64,000 bases of DNA from Microbispora corallina (GCF_016863035.1 NZ_BOOC01000001.1:186001-250000); one strand, 5' to 3'; positions 27,059 to 37,845 are shown, counted from the stretch's first letter. Program-made: numbers and translations. Notes: a model not told the origin generated them from the sequence alone.

Positions 27059-29656
27059 TCACCCTTGGGTGCGAAGGACGACGTCGGGCGCCTTCGTACC
27101 CGTCGGCGGGATCTTCCTGCTCTTCAACGCGAATGTCATGACGTCCTTGAACACCGGGGCGGCGACCATGCCGCCGAAGTGGCCTTTCTTCGGATCCTGG
27201 ATCACGGCCAGCGCCATCAGCCGGGGCGCGTCCGCGGGCGTGAAGCCGACGAACGTGGCCGTGTACCCGCAGTATCCCCCGCACTTCTCGTCGTACCGCA
27301 TGGCGGTGCCGGTCTTGCCCGCGACCCGGTAGCCGGAGATCGACGCGGCCGTGCCCGTGCCGTCGTGACCGACGGCGGCCTCCAGCATCTGGGAGATCTG
27401 CTGCGCGGTCCGCTCGCTGATCACCCGCGTCCGCCTGGGCGCCGGGGACGGCACGAGCCTGCCGTGCTCGTCGGTGGTGCCCGCGACGATCGTGGGGGTC
27501 ACCCGCACTCCTCCGTTGGCGATCGTCTGGTAGACGCTGGCCATCTGCAGCGCGGTCACCGAGATGCCCTGGCCGTAGGCGATCGTACAGCGCTGGCTGC
27601 CCGACCAGTCCTGCCAGGCGGGCAGCAGGCCGTCCTGCTCGCCGGGGAGCCCCGACCCGCTGCGGGCGCCGAACCCGAACGCCCGGAACATGTCGTACAG
27701 CCGCTGGCTGGGCAGGCTCTGCGCCGCCATGATCGTGCCGACGTTGCTCGACTCGGCGATGACGCCCGTGAACGTGAGCGGCTCCACCTTGTGCGGCTCC
27801 GCGTCCTTGATCTGCCGGTCGGCGCACTGGATGTGGTCGGGCACCCGCAGCACGGTCTCGGGGGTGACCGCCCCCGCCTCCAGCGCCGCGGCCGCCGTGA
27901 TGACCTTGTTCGTGCTGCCCGGTTCGAAGATCTCCGACACCGCCCGGTTGCCCCGGTCGTCCACCGGGGCGTCCTGCCAGTCGTTCAGGTCGAGCTGCGG
28001 GGCGTTGGCCATCGCGACGATCTGGCCGGTCCGCACGTCCATGACGATCACGCTGCCGCTGCGCGCCCGCGTCGCCGCGACCTGCTTGGCGATCGCCTGC
28101 TCGGCGGCCCACTGGATGTCCCTGTCGATCGTGAGCCGCACGTCGCGGCCGGGCACCGGCGACCGCCGGGTGCTGCGCGTCATCGGGATGCGCTGCCCGT
28201 CGCGGCCGATCTCGATGCTCTGCTGGCCGTCACGGCCCGCCAGGAGCTTGTCGTAGGCGCTCTCCAGCCCCTCCAGGCCGGTCCCGTCCACGCCGACGAA
28301 GCCGATCAGCCCGGCCGCGAGCGAGCCGCCCGGGTAGAGGCGGCGGTAGGTCTGCTTGGACCCCACGCCCTTGAACCCGTAGCTCATGATCTGCTTGGCG
28401 CGCAGCGGGTCGACGTCGCGGGAGATCGGGATGTACCGCTGGCCCGTCTTGGCCAGCTTGGCGTCGATCTCGGGGCGGGGCCGGTTGAGCTGGGCGGCCA
28501 GCATCGCCGCGACCTGGTCCCGTTTGGCCGGGTCGACGTCCTTGGGGTCGATGTAGATCTCGCGGGCGTCGACCGTCACGGCGAGCTCGTGCCCGCCGAA
28601 GTCCTTGATCGAGCCGCGCCTGGCCGGCAGCACCTCGGGCTGCACCCGCTGCTGCGCGGCCCTGGCCTGTAGGACCTTCGAGTCGAGCCCCTGGAGCTGC
28701 ACGAGCCGCCCCGCGAACAGCGACAGCACGAACGCCATCGCGACCAGGGCGGCGTTGAGCCGCCGGCCCGGGTTGCCCAGCCGCAGGACGGCGGGCGGGC
28801 GCGGCGGGGCCGGGGGGCGCGGCGGGCCCGGCGGACCGGACCTGCGCCCGTTCGGCCCTCCGGGCCGCGCGCCGGGGACACGGGGGCCGGCCGGGCTACC
28901 AGGGCCACCGGCGCCGCCGGGGCCGCCGGGCCTCTGCCGCTCGGCGGTCCGGCCGGCGGCCGGCGCCGTGACGTCCGCCGGTCCACGCCGGGAGGGACGG
29001 GATGAGGGGGCGTCGGATGCCGTCCCCCGGCCGCCCGCCCCGGCGGGGTCGCCGGAGGCCCGGCGCGGCCGCCCGGCAGTCCCGGGCTCCGAGCGTGAGG
29101 CGCCGTCGCCGGGCGGGGTCCGGCGCGGCCGGGCCGCCGCCCCCGCCTCGGAACGCGACGCCACGTCACGCTCCTCCGGAGTACGGCGAGGCCGCCCGGG
29201 CGTCCCGGGCTCCGAGCGTGAGCCCGCGTCGCCGGGCGGGGTGCGCCGGGCGCGCGGCGGCGGGGCGTCGCCCGCCGCGCCACGGTCCGCGCCCTTCGAG
29301 CCACGCCCCGTGCCGTTCGCGCCGCGGGCCGCGCCGTTCGCGCCGCCGTTCGTGCCGTTCGCGCCGCGGTCGGCGGCGTTCGGGTGCTGGGCGCGGCGCG
29401 GGGGCGTGGCGGGGCCGCGGCGGGGCTCCTCCTGCGGGTGGGGCCCGCCGCCGTTCCTGCGGACGCCGCGCTGGTCCGCCGGGTCGTCACGACCCGGTGG
29501 GAGGGGGTGGTCGGGACGTCCGGGCCGCGGCGGTCCGTCCAGGCGGGACGGCCTGCCCGCGGAGCCCGTGCTCCTCTTGCCGCCGCCCGGACCCTGACCG
29601 CCTCGCCCGCCGGGACCGCCGCGGCCGGGGCCGGGGTTCCGGCCGCCTTCTCTCAC
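27059..29656 (-). CDS. ftsI: Septal transpeptidase FtsI (PBP3) with long disordered N terminus
   Basis: 865 residues, well above the usual 550-680. The catalytic part is standard: one membrane helix (about 298-316), a PBP dimer domain, then transpeptidase motifs STNK (serine near 580), SSN (near 637) and KTG (near 779). It cross-links septal peptidoglycan. The first 295 or so residues are cytoplasmic and low in complexity (Gly, Pro, Arg, Ala), with Asn-Gly repeats and three tandem units of about 21 residues containing RRTPPGD...SRSEPGT. GTG 29656 overlaps the ftsL stop as GTGA and follows GGAGGG, so the extension is likely translated. Confidence 0.92.
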   Translation of the reverse strand: MREGGRNPGPGRGGPGGRGGQGPGGGKRSTGSAGRPSRLDGPPRPGRPDHPLPPGRDDPADQRGVRRNGGGPHPQEEPRRGPATPPRRAQHPNAADRGANGTNGGANGAARGANGTGRGSKGADRGAAGDAPPPRARRTPPGDAGSRSEPGTPGRPRRTPEERDVASRSEAGAAARPRRTPPGDGASRSEPGTAGRPRRASGDPAGAGGRGTASDAPSSRPSRRGPADVTAPAAGRTAERQRPGGPGGAGGPGSPAGPRVPGARPGGPNGRRSGPPGPPRPPAPPRPPAVLRLGNPGRRLNAALVAMAFVLSLFAGRLVQLQGLDSKVLQARAAQQRVQPEVLPARRGSIKDFGGHELAVTVDAREIYIDPKDVDPAKRDQVAAMLAAQLNRPRPEIDAKLAKTGQRYIPISRDVDPLRAKQIMSYGFKGVGSKQTYRRLYPGGSLAAGLIGFVGVDGTGLEGLESAYDKLLAGRDGQQSIEIGRDGQRIPMTRSTRRSPVPGRDVRLTIDRDIQWAAEQAIAKQVAATRARSGSVIVMDVRTGQIVAMANAPQLDLNDWQDAPVDDRGNRAVSEIFEPGSTNKVITAAAALEAGAVTPETVLRVPDHIQCADRQIKDAEPHKVEPLTFTGVIAESSNVGTIMAAQSLPSQRLYDMFRAFGFGARSGSGLPGEQDGLLPAWQDWSGSQRCTIAYGQGISVTALQMASVYQTIANGGVRVTPTIVAGTTDEHGRLVPSPAPRRTRVISERTAQQISQMLEAAVGHDGTGTAASISGYRVAGKTGTAMRYDEKCGGYCGYTATFVGFTPADAPRLMALAVIQDPKKGHFGGMVAAPVFKDVMTFALKSRKIPPTGTKAPDVVLRTQG

Positions 29657-30501
29657 CGGACCGCGCCCTCCCCCTGGGGGGCCGCGGGGGTCGCCTCGCC
29701 GGACGGGGCCGCCGAGGGACCCGTCGTGACGAACTGCGGCGCCGACTTGTTGTCGTCTTTCAGGTACCCCCTGGCCGCCTCGGACAGCGCGTTGGGCTGG
29801 CTCCACACGCGGAGCTGGTTCTCCTGGGCCGCGGCCTGCTGGTGCAGCTCGTCGATGCTCGACCGCAGGTCGCTCAGCTTGAAGGAGTCCTGCGCGAGCA
29901 CCGTGTTGAGCAGCAGCAGCGTGACCAGGCCGCCGCACATGAGACCGGCCACGAGCAGCACGAACGGCGCGCGCGGCGGCCTGCGGAACGCCCGCCGGAC
30001 GGCTGGGACCCCGGGCGCCGCCGACGGGGCCGGTGAGGCCGGCGGGGCGTCGGGCTGGGCCGTGCCGGCGCGCGCGGGCTCGGGGCGCCTTGCGGGAGCC
30101 GTGCGCGGGCGCGCCGGAGCGGCCGTCCGGGCTCGCGGACCCGTCGACTCGGGGGCGGCCGCCTCGGGGGCGGTCGCACGGGAACGAGCCGGGGCGGCTG
30201 ACCTGCGGGCGTCGGGGCGAGCCGTCGCGTCGCGGCCGTCGGGGACGGGGGCGGACGCGCGCGGACGCACGCCGTTCAGGGGGGCCTCGGGCGCCCGGCG
30301 CGTGCGGGCGGCGCCGAGCGGCTCGCGCGTCTCGGGGACGCGCGGGGCCTGCGGGTCGCGCCGGCGCCGGGGGGCGGGGACGGCCTGGGCCTCCGCCTCG
30401 ATCGGGCCGTCGGGCGTGACGGCCCCGCCCGACCGGCCCGCCGTACGCGGGGCCGCGGCCGGGCGCGCGGCCGCCCTCCTGGTCTCCTGCTCTGTCCTCA
30501 T
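29653..30501 (-). CDS. ftsL: FtsL-like septum protein
   Basis: 282 residues. One membrane helix (about 175-195, [19 protein letters not shown]) precedes a short outer coiled coil [18 protein letters not shown], the layout of FtsL. Position between rsmH and ftsI is the classic place for ftsL, which is usually poorly conserved. The cytoplasmic N terminus of about 170 residues is unusually long and rich in Ala, Pro and Arg. ATG 30501 overlaps the rsmH stop. FtsL with FtsB-type and FtsQ activates FtsW/FtsI. Confidence 0.88.
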   Translation of the reverse strand: MRTEQETRRAAARPAAAPRTAGRSGGAVTPDGPIEAEAQAVPAPRRRRDPQAPRVPETREPLGAARTRRAPEAPLNGVRPRASAPVPDGRDATARPDARRSAAPARSRATAPEAAAPESTGPRARTAAPARPRTAPARRPEPARAGTAQPDAPPASPAPSAAPGVPAVRRAFRRPPRAPFVLLVAGLMCGGLVTLLLLNTVLAQDSFKLSDLRSSIDELHQQAAAQENQLRVWSQPNALSEAARGYLKDDNKSAPQFVTTGPSAAPSGEATPAAPQGEGAVR

Positions 30502-31463
30502 CCCTGGCGGATCCTCTCTGCCGCCCGCAACCGGGCAGAGGCCGCCCGCGGGTTGCGGGCCACCTCGTCGTCGTCCGGGAGCTCTGCTCCCCTCGTCAGT
30601 AGGCGGAACCGGGGCTGGTGGGCCTCAAGGGGGACCGGGAGCCCCCGAGGGCTCGTGTCCGTGGTTCGCGCCGCGAGGACCTGCTTGGTGAGCCGGTCCT
30701 CCAAGGAGTGGTAGGCGAGCACGACCACGCGCCCGCCCACGGCCAGCGCGTCGAGGGCCGCGGGCAGCGCGCGCTCCAGCGCGCCGAGCTCCTGGTTCAC
30801 CTCGATGCGCAACGCCTGGAACGTTCTCTTCGCCGGGTTGCCCCCGGTCCGTCTGGTGGCGGCGGGGATGGCCGCCCGGACGAGGTCGGCGAGGCGCTTG
30901 GTCGTGCCGATGGGGTCCTTGGCGCGCTCCCGGGCGATGAGGCTCGCGATGCGCGCCGCGAAGCGCTCCTCGCCGTAGTCGCGCAGGATGCGGGTGAGCT
31001 CCGCGACGGAGTAGGTGTTCACCACGTGCTCTGCGGTGAGCTCCTGCTCGCGGTCCATCCGCATGTCGAGGGGGGCGTCGTAGGAGTAGGCGAAGCCGCG
31101 GCCGGCCTCGTCCAACTGGGGAGAGGAGACGCCGAGGTCGAACAGGGCGGCGTGCACGACGGGACGCCCGGCCCGTTCGAGGACCTCGGGAAGCTCGTCG
31201 GAGACCGCCCGCACGATGGTCACCCGGTCCGCGTAGGGCGCGAGCCGCTCGGTGGACCGCTCGATGGCGGTGGGGTCCCGGTCGATGCCGACGAGATGAA
31301 GGGACGGGTGGGCCGCGAGAAGCGCCTCGGCGTGCCCGCCGAGGCCGAGGTTGGCGTCGACCGCGACCGGGTCGGGCCCGGCGAGAGCGGGAGCCAGCAA
31401 CTCCAGCACGCGACCGAGCATGACCGGAACGTGACCGCCCGACTGCGCGGGATCATGCGACAA
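30498..31463 (-). CDS. rsmH: 16S rRNA (cytosine-1402-N4) methyltransferase RsmH
   Basis: 321 residues. SAM-dependent methyltransferase acting on C1402 of 16S r[30 protein letters not shown] (SAM site) and the C-terminal [11 protein letters not shown] block are diagnostic. The only sensible start is a TTG at 31463 (TTG TCG CAT), reached after GGGGG about ten bases upstream; ATG at 31457 is out of frame. A 242-base gap separates it from mraZ and holds a 7-bp GC hairpin at 31548-31567. Confidence 0.95.
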   Translation of the reverse strand: MSHDPAQSGGHVPVMLGRVLELLAPALAGPDPVAVDANLGLGGHAEALLAAHPSLHLVGIDRDPTAIERSTERLAPYADRVTIVRAVSDELPEVLERAGRPVVHAALFDLGVSSPQLDEAGRGFAYSYDAPLDMRMDREQELTAEHVVNTYSVAELTRILRDYGEERFAARIASLIARERAKDPIGTTKRLADLVRAAIPAATRRTGGNPAKRTFQALRIEVNQELGALERALPAALDALAVGGRVVVLAYHSLEDRLTKQVLAARTTDTSPRGLPVPLEAHQPRFRLLTRGAELPDDDEVARNPRAASARLRAAERIRQG

Positions 31464-31705
31464 CGCTTACAACCCCCATATCGCCGCTACTGTGCTCGCG
31501 GATGCGCGGCTGCCGCCGGTGACTACCCAACGGGTCCCCACCCATGCCGGCCCCTCTGGCGGGGCCGACCCGTCCGGCCAGGTCCCCATCCGCGTCGCCG
31601 CCGTGGCGCCTGACACCGGGGAAGGTGCATCAGATGCCACTGGGAGCGGGTGGAGACCTCGCCGAACGTCACCGACGGGTCATTCGATCAGATGGATCAA
31701 CGAAT

Positions 31706-32146
31706 TCACAGGATTCCCGGCAGCACCTCCTCGGAAAGGTCGGAGAAGGCCTGCTCCTGGGCCTCCAGGTACGTGTCCCACGCCTGGGCGTCCCAGATCT
31801 CCAGCCGCGTGTTGGCGCCGATCACGACGCAGTCACGTTCCAGCCCCGCGTACTGCCTGAGGCTCTGCGGAATGGTGATCCGCCCCTGCTTGTCCGGCGT
31901 CTCGTCGGACGCGCTGGCGAAGAAGACGCGGCTGTAGTCGCGGACCGCCTTGGCCGTGACCGGTGCGGTGCGCAGGGCCTCGGTGATGCGCTGGAACTCC
32001 TCTACGGGGAAGACGTAGAGGCAGCGCTCCTGGCCTTTGGTGATCACAAGACCCTCCGCCAGCTCCTCGCGATACTTCGCCGGCAGGAACAGCCGTCCTT
32101 TGTCGTCAAGGCGCGGTTGGTGGGTGCCGAGGAACAGCGGATCCAC
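31706..32146 (-). CDS. mraZ: Transcriptional regulator MraZ
   Basis: 146 residues with two SpoVT/AbrB-like DNA-binding folds, seen in the repeated blocks [19 protein letters not shown] and [19 protein letters not shown]. MraZ rings bind a set of short repeats before their own gene and control the dcw operon. GTG start at 32146. The matching operator is found just upstream at 32185-32224. Confidence 0.96.
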   Translation of the reverse strand: MDPLFLGTHQPRLDDKGRLFLPAKYREELAEGLVITKGQERCLYVFPVEEFQRITEALRTAPVTAKAVRDYSRVFFASASDETPDKQGRITIPQSLRQYAGLERDCVVIGANTRLEIWDAQAWDTYLEAQEQAFSDLSEEVLPGIL

Positions 32147-32184
32147 CTCCCGTGCCTTGCGGAGCGCTCAGCGCTGTAGCCTCT

Positions 32185-32224
32185 GCCCTCCACTGCGCAC
32201 CACCATACTCCACTTCTCCCCACC
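32185..32224 (-). promoter_or_regulatory. MraZ box: four 10-bp repeats
   Basis: Read on the minus strand, four units follow each other at exact 10-base steps: GGTGGGGAGA, AGTGGAGTAT, GGTGGTGCGC, AGTGGAGGGC, all with (A/G)GTGG. Repeats of about 10-base period are the known form of MraZ binding sites in other bacteria. They cover the spacer and -10 box of the mraZ promoter, so binding would block RNA polymerase. Confidence 0.8.
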
Positions 32225-32229
32225 GTCAA
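32202..32229 (-). promoter_or_regulatory. dcw operon promoter upstream of mraZ
   Basis: TTGACG (32229-32224) and TATGGT (32207-32202) are 16 bases apart on the minus strand. It would give a leader of about 50 bases before mraZ. The MraZ box overlaps it. Confidence 0.7.
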
Positions 32230-32608
32230 CTGATTCAAGCCGTGTCGGCATTGGAATTCGGCCGCGTTTTCGCAGGTAAATCGGGGTGATGCGGAGTGGG
32301 GCGCGGCGGCCCCCCGGCCGGCCGGCTGGGCGTGTCGGAACCCCCGGCGCGGACGGGGAAGCCGTACGGCGCGGGGATTTCCGCCGCCGCCCCGCACGGG
32401 TGGAGGAAAGTGGAGGGGACTTTGTCACGGGATTCGCACGAACGCGGGACCTGAGCGAGAACACATCGGACGACACTGTGGGCTACCGCGCCCCGGGATT
32501 ACTGGACAAAGTCGCTCGGGAACCACAGGAGACATAGGGTCAGTACACAGAATGGAAAAAGGAACGTATAACGCCCCATTCTCGGGGACGCACCCTCATG
32601 GAGGCCTG
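32230..32608. other. Divergent gap between mraZ and the moxR operon
   Basis: About 380 bases without a credible gene. It must hold the promoter of the moxR operon; the stretch near 32530-32575 is comparatively A-rich, but no clear paired boxes were found. An in-frame ATG at 32552 extends the moxR frame but lacks support over GTG 32609. Confidence 0.4.
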
Positions 32609-33589
<981 letters not shown>

Positions 33590-33599
33590 CGGAGGACCG

Positions 33600-34826
33600 A
33601 TGACGGGGTTCAAGGCCCTGACCTCCCGGGGACGGTCGTTCATCGCCTCGGGCGTCGCGGCCATGCTGTGCGCGTTCTTCCTCGGGGAGGGCGACCTGCT
33701 CAGGGTCGCCGTACTGATCATCGCGATGCCGCTGCTCGCCTCGATGGTGGTGGCGCGCACGCGGTACCGGCTGAGCAGCGTCCGCCGTCTCGACCCGGCC
33801 CGGGTGGAGGTCGGCGCCGACAGCACGGTCACCCTGCGGCTGGAGAACGTCACCCGGCTGCCGACCGGCCTGCTGCTGGTCGAGGACACCCTCCAGTACG
33901 CCCTGGGCACCCGGCCGCGGTTCGTCCTCGACCGGGTCGAGGCCAGGGGCGTGCGGGAGATCGACTACAAGGTGCGCTCCGACCTGCGCGGGCGCTTCCC
34001 CATCGGGCCGCTGTCGGTCCGGATCACCGACCCGTTCGGCCTGGTCGAGCTGGCCAGGTCCTTCACGATCACCGACACGCTCGTCGTCATCCCCGAGGTC
34101 GTCCCGCTGCCGCCGGTGCGCCTGTCGGGCGAGTGGACGGGCGGCGGCGACAGCCGTACGCGGTCGGTGGCCGCGGCGGGCGACGACGACGTCGCGCCGC
34201 GCGAGTACCGCCAGGGCGACGACCTGCGGCGGGTCCACTGGCGGTCCACGGCGCGGCACGGCGAGCTCATGGTGCGGCGCGAGGAGCAGCAGTGGCAGAG
34301 CAGGGGCGCGCTCCTGCTCGACACCCGCAGGCACGCCCACCGGGGCGACGGGCCGCGGTCGTCGTTCGAGGCGGCGGTGTCGGCGGCGGCCTCGATCGGC
34401 GTCCACCTGTCCCACGAGGGCCTCGGCCTGCGGCTGGTCACCGACCAGGGCGCCCAGCACCTGTCCGACACCGGCCAGTCGTGGTCGCTGCTCGACGCGC
34501 TGTCCGTGGTGCGGCAGAGCTCGGCCCGGTCGCTGGAGCACGGCATCGCGGCGCTGCGGCAGGGCACGGGCGAGGGCCTGGTCATCGCGGTGCTCGGGTC
34601 GGTCGACGTGGAGGACGCGCGGGCCCTGGCCCAGCTCCGGCACGGCGGGATGAACGGGGTGGCGGTCCTGCTCGACGTGGAGGGCTGGGACGGCATGACC
34701 GACGAGACGGCGGAGCCGGCGCGCGCGGTGCTGACGGCGAGCGGCTGGCGGGTGCTGGTGCTCCCGGCCGGGGGCTCGCTCGCGGCTCTCTGGCCGCAGG
34801 CCGCGTACAAGCGCAGCGCCGCCTGA
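33600..34826 (+). CDS. DUF58 domain protein
   Basis: 408 residues. Two membrane helices near the N terminus (about 10-50), an outer or beta-rich middle part, then the DUF58 block with REYRQGDDLRRVHWRSTAR, the family signature, in a von Willebrand-like fold. Probably a client of the MoxR ATPase upstream (family knowledge). ATG 33600 has GGAGG five bases before it. Exact role unknown. Confidence 0.92.
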   Translation: MTGFKALTSRGRSFIASGVAAMLCAFFLGEGDLLRVAVLIIAMPLLASMVVARTRYRLSSVRRLDPARVEVGADSTVTLRLENVTRLPTGLLLVEDTLQYALGTRPRFVLDRVEARGVREIDYKVRSDLRGRFPIGPLSVRITDPFGLVELARSFTITDTLVVIPEVVPLPPVRLSGEWTGGGDSRTRSVAAAGDDDVAPREYRQGDDLRRVHWRSTARHGELMVRREEQQWQSRGALLLDTRRHAHRGDGPRSSFEAAVSAAASIGVHLSHEGLGLRLVTDQGAQHLSDTGQSWSLLDALSVVRQSSARSLEHGIAALRQGTGEGLVIAVLGSVDVEDARALAQLRHGGMNGVAVLLDVEGWDGMTDETAEPARAVLTASGWRVLVLPAGGSLAALWPQAAYKRSAA

Positions 34827-34862
34827 GGGCGCCTCCAGGACGGAACGAGGAGTGGACGACCG

Positions 34863-37346
34863 ATGAAACTGCCGGTAGCCGCGGGTCTGTCCACCGCGGC
34901 CGTCGCGATCACGCTGTACCCGCTGTTCGACGGCGGCGCCTGGTTCTGGGCGAGCATGGGCGCGATCCTCGTGGTGACCGTGGTCGGCGTGGTGGCCGGC
35001 CGCCTCGGCGCGCGCCCCTGGGTCACGCCGGTCGCCGCGCCGTTCGCCCTGCTGGTGTACCTGACGGCGGTGTTCACGCACGACCTGGCCTGGCTCGGCG
35101 TGGTCCCGACGAAGGACTCGCTGCCGCTGCTGGCCGAGCTGGTGTCCACCGGGTTCGACGACATCCAGCGGTACGCCGCCCCGGTGCCGGCCAACCCGGG
35201 CATCACGCTGCTCACGGCCGGCGGCGTCGGGCTCATCGCGCTGCTGGTCGACCTGTTCGCGGTGCGGCTGCGCCGGGCCGCGCTGGCCGGGCTGCCGCTG
35301 CTGGCCCTGTTCACCGTCCCGGCCGCGGTGATCACCGATCCCATCGGCTGGCCGGCGTTCGTGATCGGCGCGTTCGGGTACGTCGGGCTGCTGGTGGCCG
35401 ACGGCCGGGAGCGGCTGAGCCACTGGGGCCGGGCCGTGGTGGTGCGGCGCTCCCGCACGCTGACCGGCGGCGGGTCCCCCGACACCGGGCGGCTCGCCCT
35501 GTCGGGCAAGCGCATCGGAGTGACGGCGATCGCGCTGTCCATCCTGCTGCCCGCGCTGCTGCCGGCCCTGTCCCCCGATCCGCTGTTCGGGTTCGGCGTG
35601 GGGAACGGCCTCGGGTCCGGCGGTGGCACGATCGCCATCCCGGACGCCATCGCCAAGCTGAGCGGGCAGCTCAGCCAGCAGAACAACGACACCGTGCTCA
35701 CCTACACCAGCAGCGACGACCAGCCGCGCTACATGCGGATCTACGCCCTCGACCTGTTCGACGGGACGAAGTTCACCCCGAGCGGCCTGCGGGGGCGGCC
35801 GGAGGACCGGGTGTCCGAGGGCCCGCTGCCCCCGGCCCCGGGGCTCGGCCCGGCGGTCACGGTCAAGAGGGCCGAGACCCGCATCTCGATCAGTGAGGAC
35901 ATCGGCCGTCTCACCTTCCTCCCGCTGCCGTACCCGGCCGTTCAGGTCGAGGCCGACGGCGACTGGCGGGCCGATGAGTCGACGCTGACCGTGTTCTCCA
36001 CCAAGGACGAGGCGGCGGGGCTCGCCTACCGGGTCGTGACCGGCGAGCCCGAGCCCACCACCACGCAGCTCGACACGGCGCTGCCGCAGCCGGAGGGCGA
36101 GGCGCGGTACGTGTCCCTGCCCTCCGGGCTCGACCCGCGGATCGCGGCGCTCGCCAAGCGGGTCACCAGCGGCGCCACCACCCAGTACCAGCGGGCGGTC
36201 AAGCTCCAGAACTGGTTCACCCACACCGGGAAGTTCACCTACAACATCCGGGCGTCCGGGTCGGGGCGGCAGGCGCTGTCCCACTTCCTGTTCGACGAGC
36301 GGTCGGGCTACTGCGAGCAGTTCGCCAGCGCGATGGCCGTGATGGCGCGGATGCTCAACATCCCGGCCCGGGTGGCCATCGGGTACACGGGCGGGACGAA
36401 GATCGGCGACAAGTGGACCGTGCGTGTCCACGACGCCCACGCCTGGCCGGAGCTGTACTTCGCGGGCGTCGGGTGGCTGCGGTTCGAGCCGACCCCGGCC
36501 GGCGCCGCCGGTCAGGGGACGGCCGAGGCGCCGCAGTACACGCTGCCCGTCACGCCGAGCGCCGGTCCCAGCGCCGGCCCGTCGTCAGGCCCGGCCACCG
36601 GGACGGACGACTCGGACACGCTGGGCAGGCCCTCGCGTCCCAACCCCCGGCAGATCGACCGGGACCTCGGCGCCGTGCCGCTGGCGCCCGCACCCGGCAT
36701 GCCGGTGATCGCCAAGGTGGGCGTCGGCGCCGCCGTCGTGCTGCTGCTCGCCCTGATCCCGGCCGCCGCCCGGCTGCTGTCGCGGTCGCGGCGCGGCCGC
36801 GTGCTGGGCCGTACGGCGCCGCCCGCCGGGGCGGTGCCGGCGAGGGCCGCGACGGCCGGCGGGGACGACCGGGCCGGGCGGCGGCCGCCGGCGGACGCGG
36901 CCTGGCTGGAGCTGTGCGACACGCTCACCGACCTCGGGATGCCCCGGCGGCGTGACGAGAGCCCGCGGGCGCTCGGCCGGCGGATCACCGAGCGGTACGA
37001 GCTCGACGCGGAGTCGGCGGCGTCGCTGGCGCGGATCGTCTCGGCGGAGGAGCGGCTCCGGTACGCCCGCACGCCGGCGGCCGCCGGGCCGGGCAGGGCC
37101 GACGTGCGCAGGGTCAGGCGCGCGCTGGCCGGGAACGTGTCGCGGTGGCGCCGCCTGGGAGCCGTGGTGGCCCCGATGTCGACGCTGCTGCGGATCAGGG
37201 CGGTGGGCGAGCGCGCGCTCGACCTGTTCGACCTGCTGGAGGGTGTCCGGCTGCGGTCAGGTCCCGGCCCCGCCGCCGGGTCCGTCCAGGCGGACCGGTC
37301 GTACGAGGCGCCGAGGGAGACGACCCTCACCGGCTCCCGGCGCTGA
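34863..37346 (+). CDS. Membrane transglutaminase-like protein (TgpA family)
   Basis: 827 residues. About six N-terminal membrane helices (DUF3488), an outer transglutaminase core and one more helix (about 617-640) before a cytoplasmic DUF4129-like end. The core shows catalytic C484 in SGYCEQFASAM and H526 in VHDAHAWPE. The third position has Glu in LRFEPTP rather than the usual Asp. Family members may process or cross-link envelope proteins; the substrate is unknown. Start ATG 34863 with GGAACGAGGAGTGG upstream. End of the moxR operon, followed by a hairpin. Confidence 0.93.
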   Translation: MKLPVAAGLSTAAVAITLYPLFDGGAWFWASMGAILVVTVVGVVAGRLGARPWVTPVAAPFALLVYLTAVFTHDLAWLGVVPTKDSLPLLAELVSTGFDDIQRYAAPVPANPGITLLTAGGVGLIALLVDLFAVRLRRAALAGLPLLALFTVPAAVITDPIGWPAFVIGAFGYVGLLVADGRERLSHWGRAVVVRRSRTLTGGGSPDTGRLALSGKRIGVTAIALSILLPALLPALSPDPLFGFGVGNGLGSGGGTIAIPDAIAKLSGQLSQQNNDTVLTYTSSDDQPRYMRIYALDLFDGTKFTPSGLRGRPEDRVSEGPLPPAPGLGPAVTVKRAETRISISEDIGRLTFLPLPYPAVQVEADGDWRADESTLTVFSTKDEAAGLAYRVVTGEPEPTTTQLDTALPQPEGEARYVSLPSGLDPRIAALAKRVTSGATTQYQRAVKLQNWFTHTGKFTYNIRASGSGRQALSHFLFDERSGYCEQFASAMAVMARMLNIPARVAIGYTGGTKIGDKWTVRVHDAHAWPELYFAGVGWLRFEPTPAGAAGQGTAEAPQYTLPVTPSAGPSAGPSSGPATGTDDSDTLGRPSRPNPRQIDRDLGAVPLAPAPGMPVIAKVGVGAAVVLLLALIPAAARLLSRSRRGRVLGRTAPPAGAVPARAATAGGDDRAGRRPPADAAWLELCDTLTDLGMPRRRDESPRALGRRITERYELDAESAASLARIVSAEERLRYARTPAAAGPGRADVRRVRRALAGNVSRWRRLGAVVAPMSTLLRIRAVGERALDLFDLLEGVRLRSGPGPAAGSVQADRSYEAPRETTLTGSRR

Positions 37347-37421
37347 CCCCGGGCCCGGTCGGGGGCGACCGGCGGCTCGGGCGACGACGGATCGGGTCAG
37401 AGGTGACCTGGCACCACGACA

Positions 37422-37448
37422 CCGCCCGCCCGGGACACGGGCGGGCGG
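37422..37448. terminator. Perfect 11-bp GC hairpin between convergent genes
   Basis: CCGCCCGCCCG and its exact complement flank a GGACA loop. It lies between the end of the transglutaminase gene and the end of the DUF3040 gene on the opposite strand, so it probably terminates both. There is no T run. Confidence 0.65.
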
Positions 37449-37461
37449 CGGGGTGCGATCG

Positions 37462-37845
37462 TCAGCGCTCGTCGTGGCGGCGGCGCCAGCGCTCCTCCAT
37501 GCGCTCCATGAAGGTCTGGCGCTGGGGGCGGCGCCCACGGCCGCGGGCCGGGGAGGAGGAGTCCCCGCCGAAGCCGTTCATGCGCTTCCAGCTCGACAGG
37601 CCCCACAGGCAGCTCAGCAGCATGACCACGAAACCGGCGGCGCCGAGGAGGATCTGCGGCACAATGGCGCCGACCATCAGCAGGACCACGCCGAGTGCGA
37701 AGCAGACGGAGGCTCGCACCAGGCGGCGCTTGTAGTGGCTGCGCGGATCGCTGATCCGTACGGTATTGGCCCACTTCGGGTCCTCGGCGTAGAGGGCCTG
37801 CTCGATCTGGTCGAGCAAGCGCTGCTCGTGCTCAGACAGCGGCAC
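37462..37845 (-). CDS. DUF3040 membrane protein
   Basis: 127 residues. N terminus VPLSEHEQRLLDQIEQALYAEDPKWA is the DUF3040 hallmark, followed by two membrane helices (about 50-90) and a basic tail. Widespread in actinobacteria near dcw genes, function unknown. GTG 37845 with GGGAGG four bases upstream matches the family start; the GTG or ATG upstream at 37869 is unnecessary. Confidence 0.9.
   Translation of the reverse strand: MPLSEHEQRLLDQIEQALYAEDPKWANTVRISDPRSHYKRRLVRASVCFALGVVLLMVGAIVPQILLGAAGFVVMLLSCLWGLSSWKRMNGFGGDSSSPARGRGRRPQRQTFMERMEERWRRRHDER

Noticed and set aside
28605-29597. Plus-strand frame rich in Gly/Arg opposite ftsI
   Set aside because: Low-complexity shadow of the ftsI N terminus.
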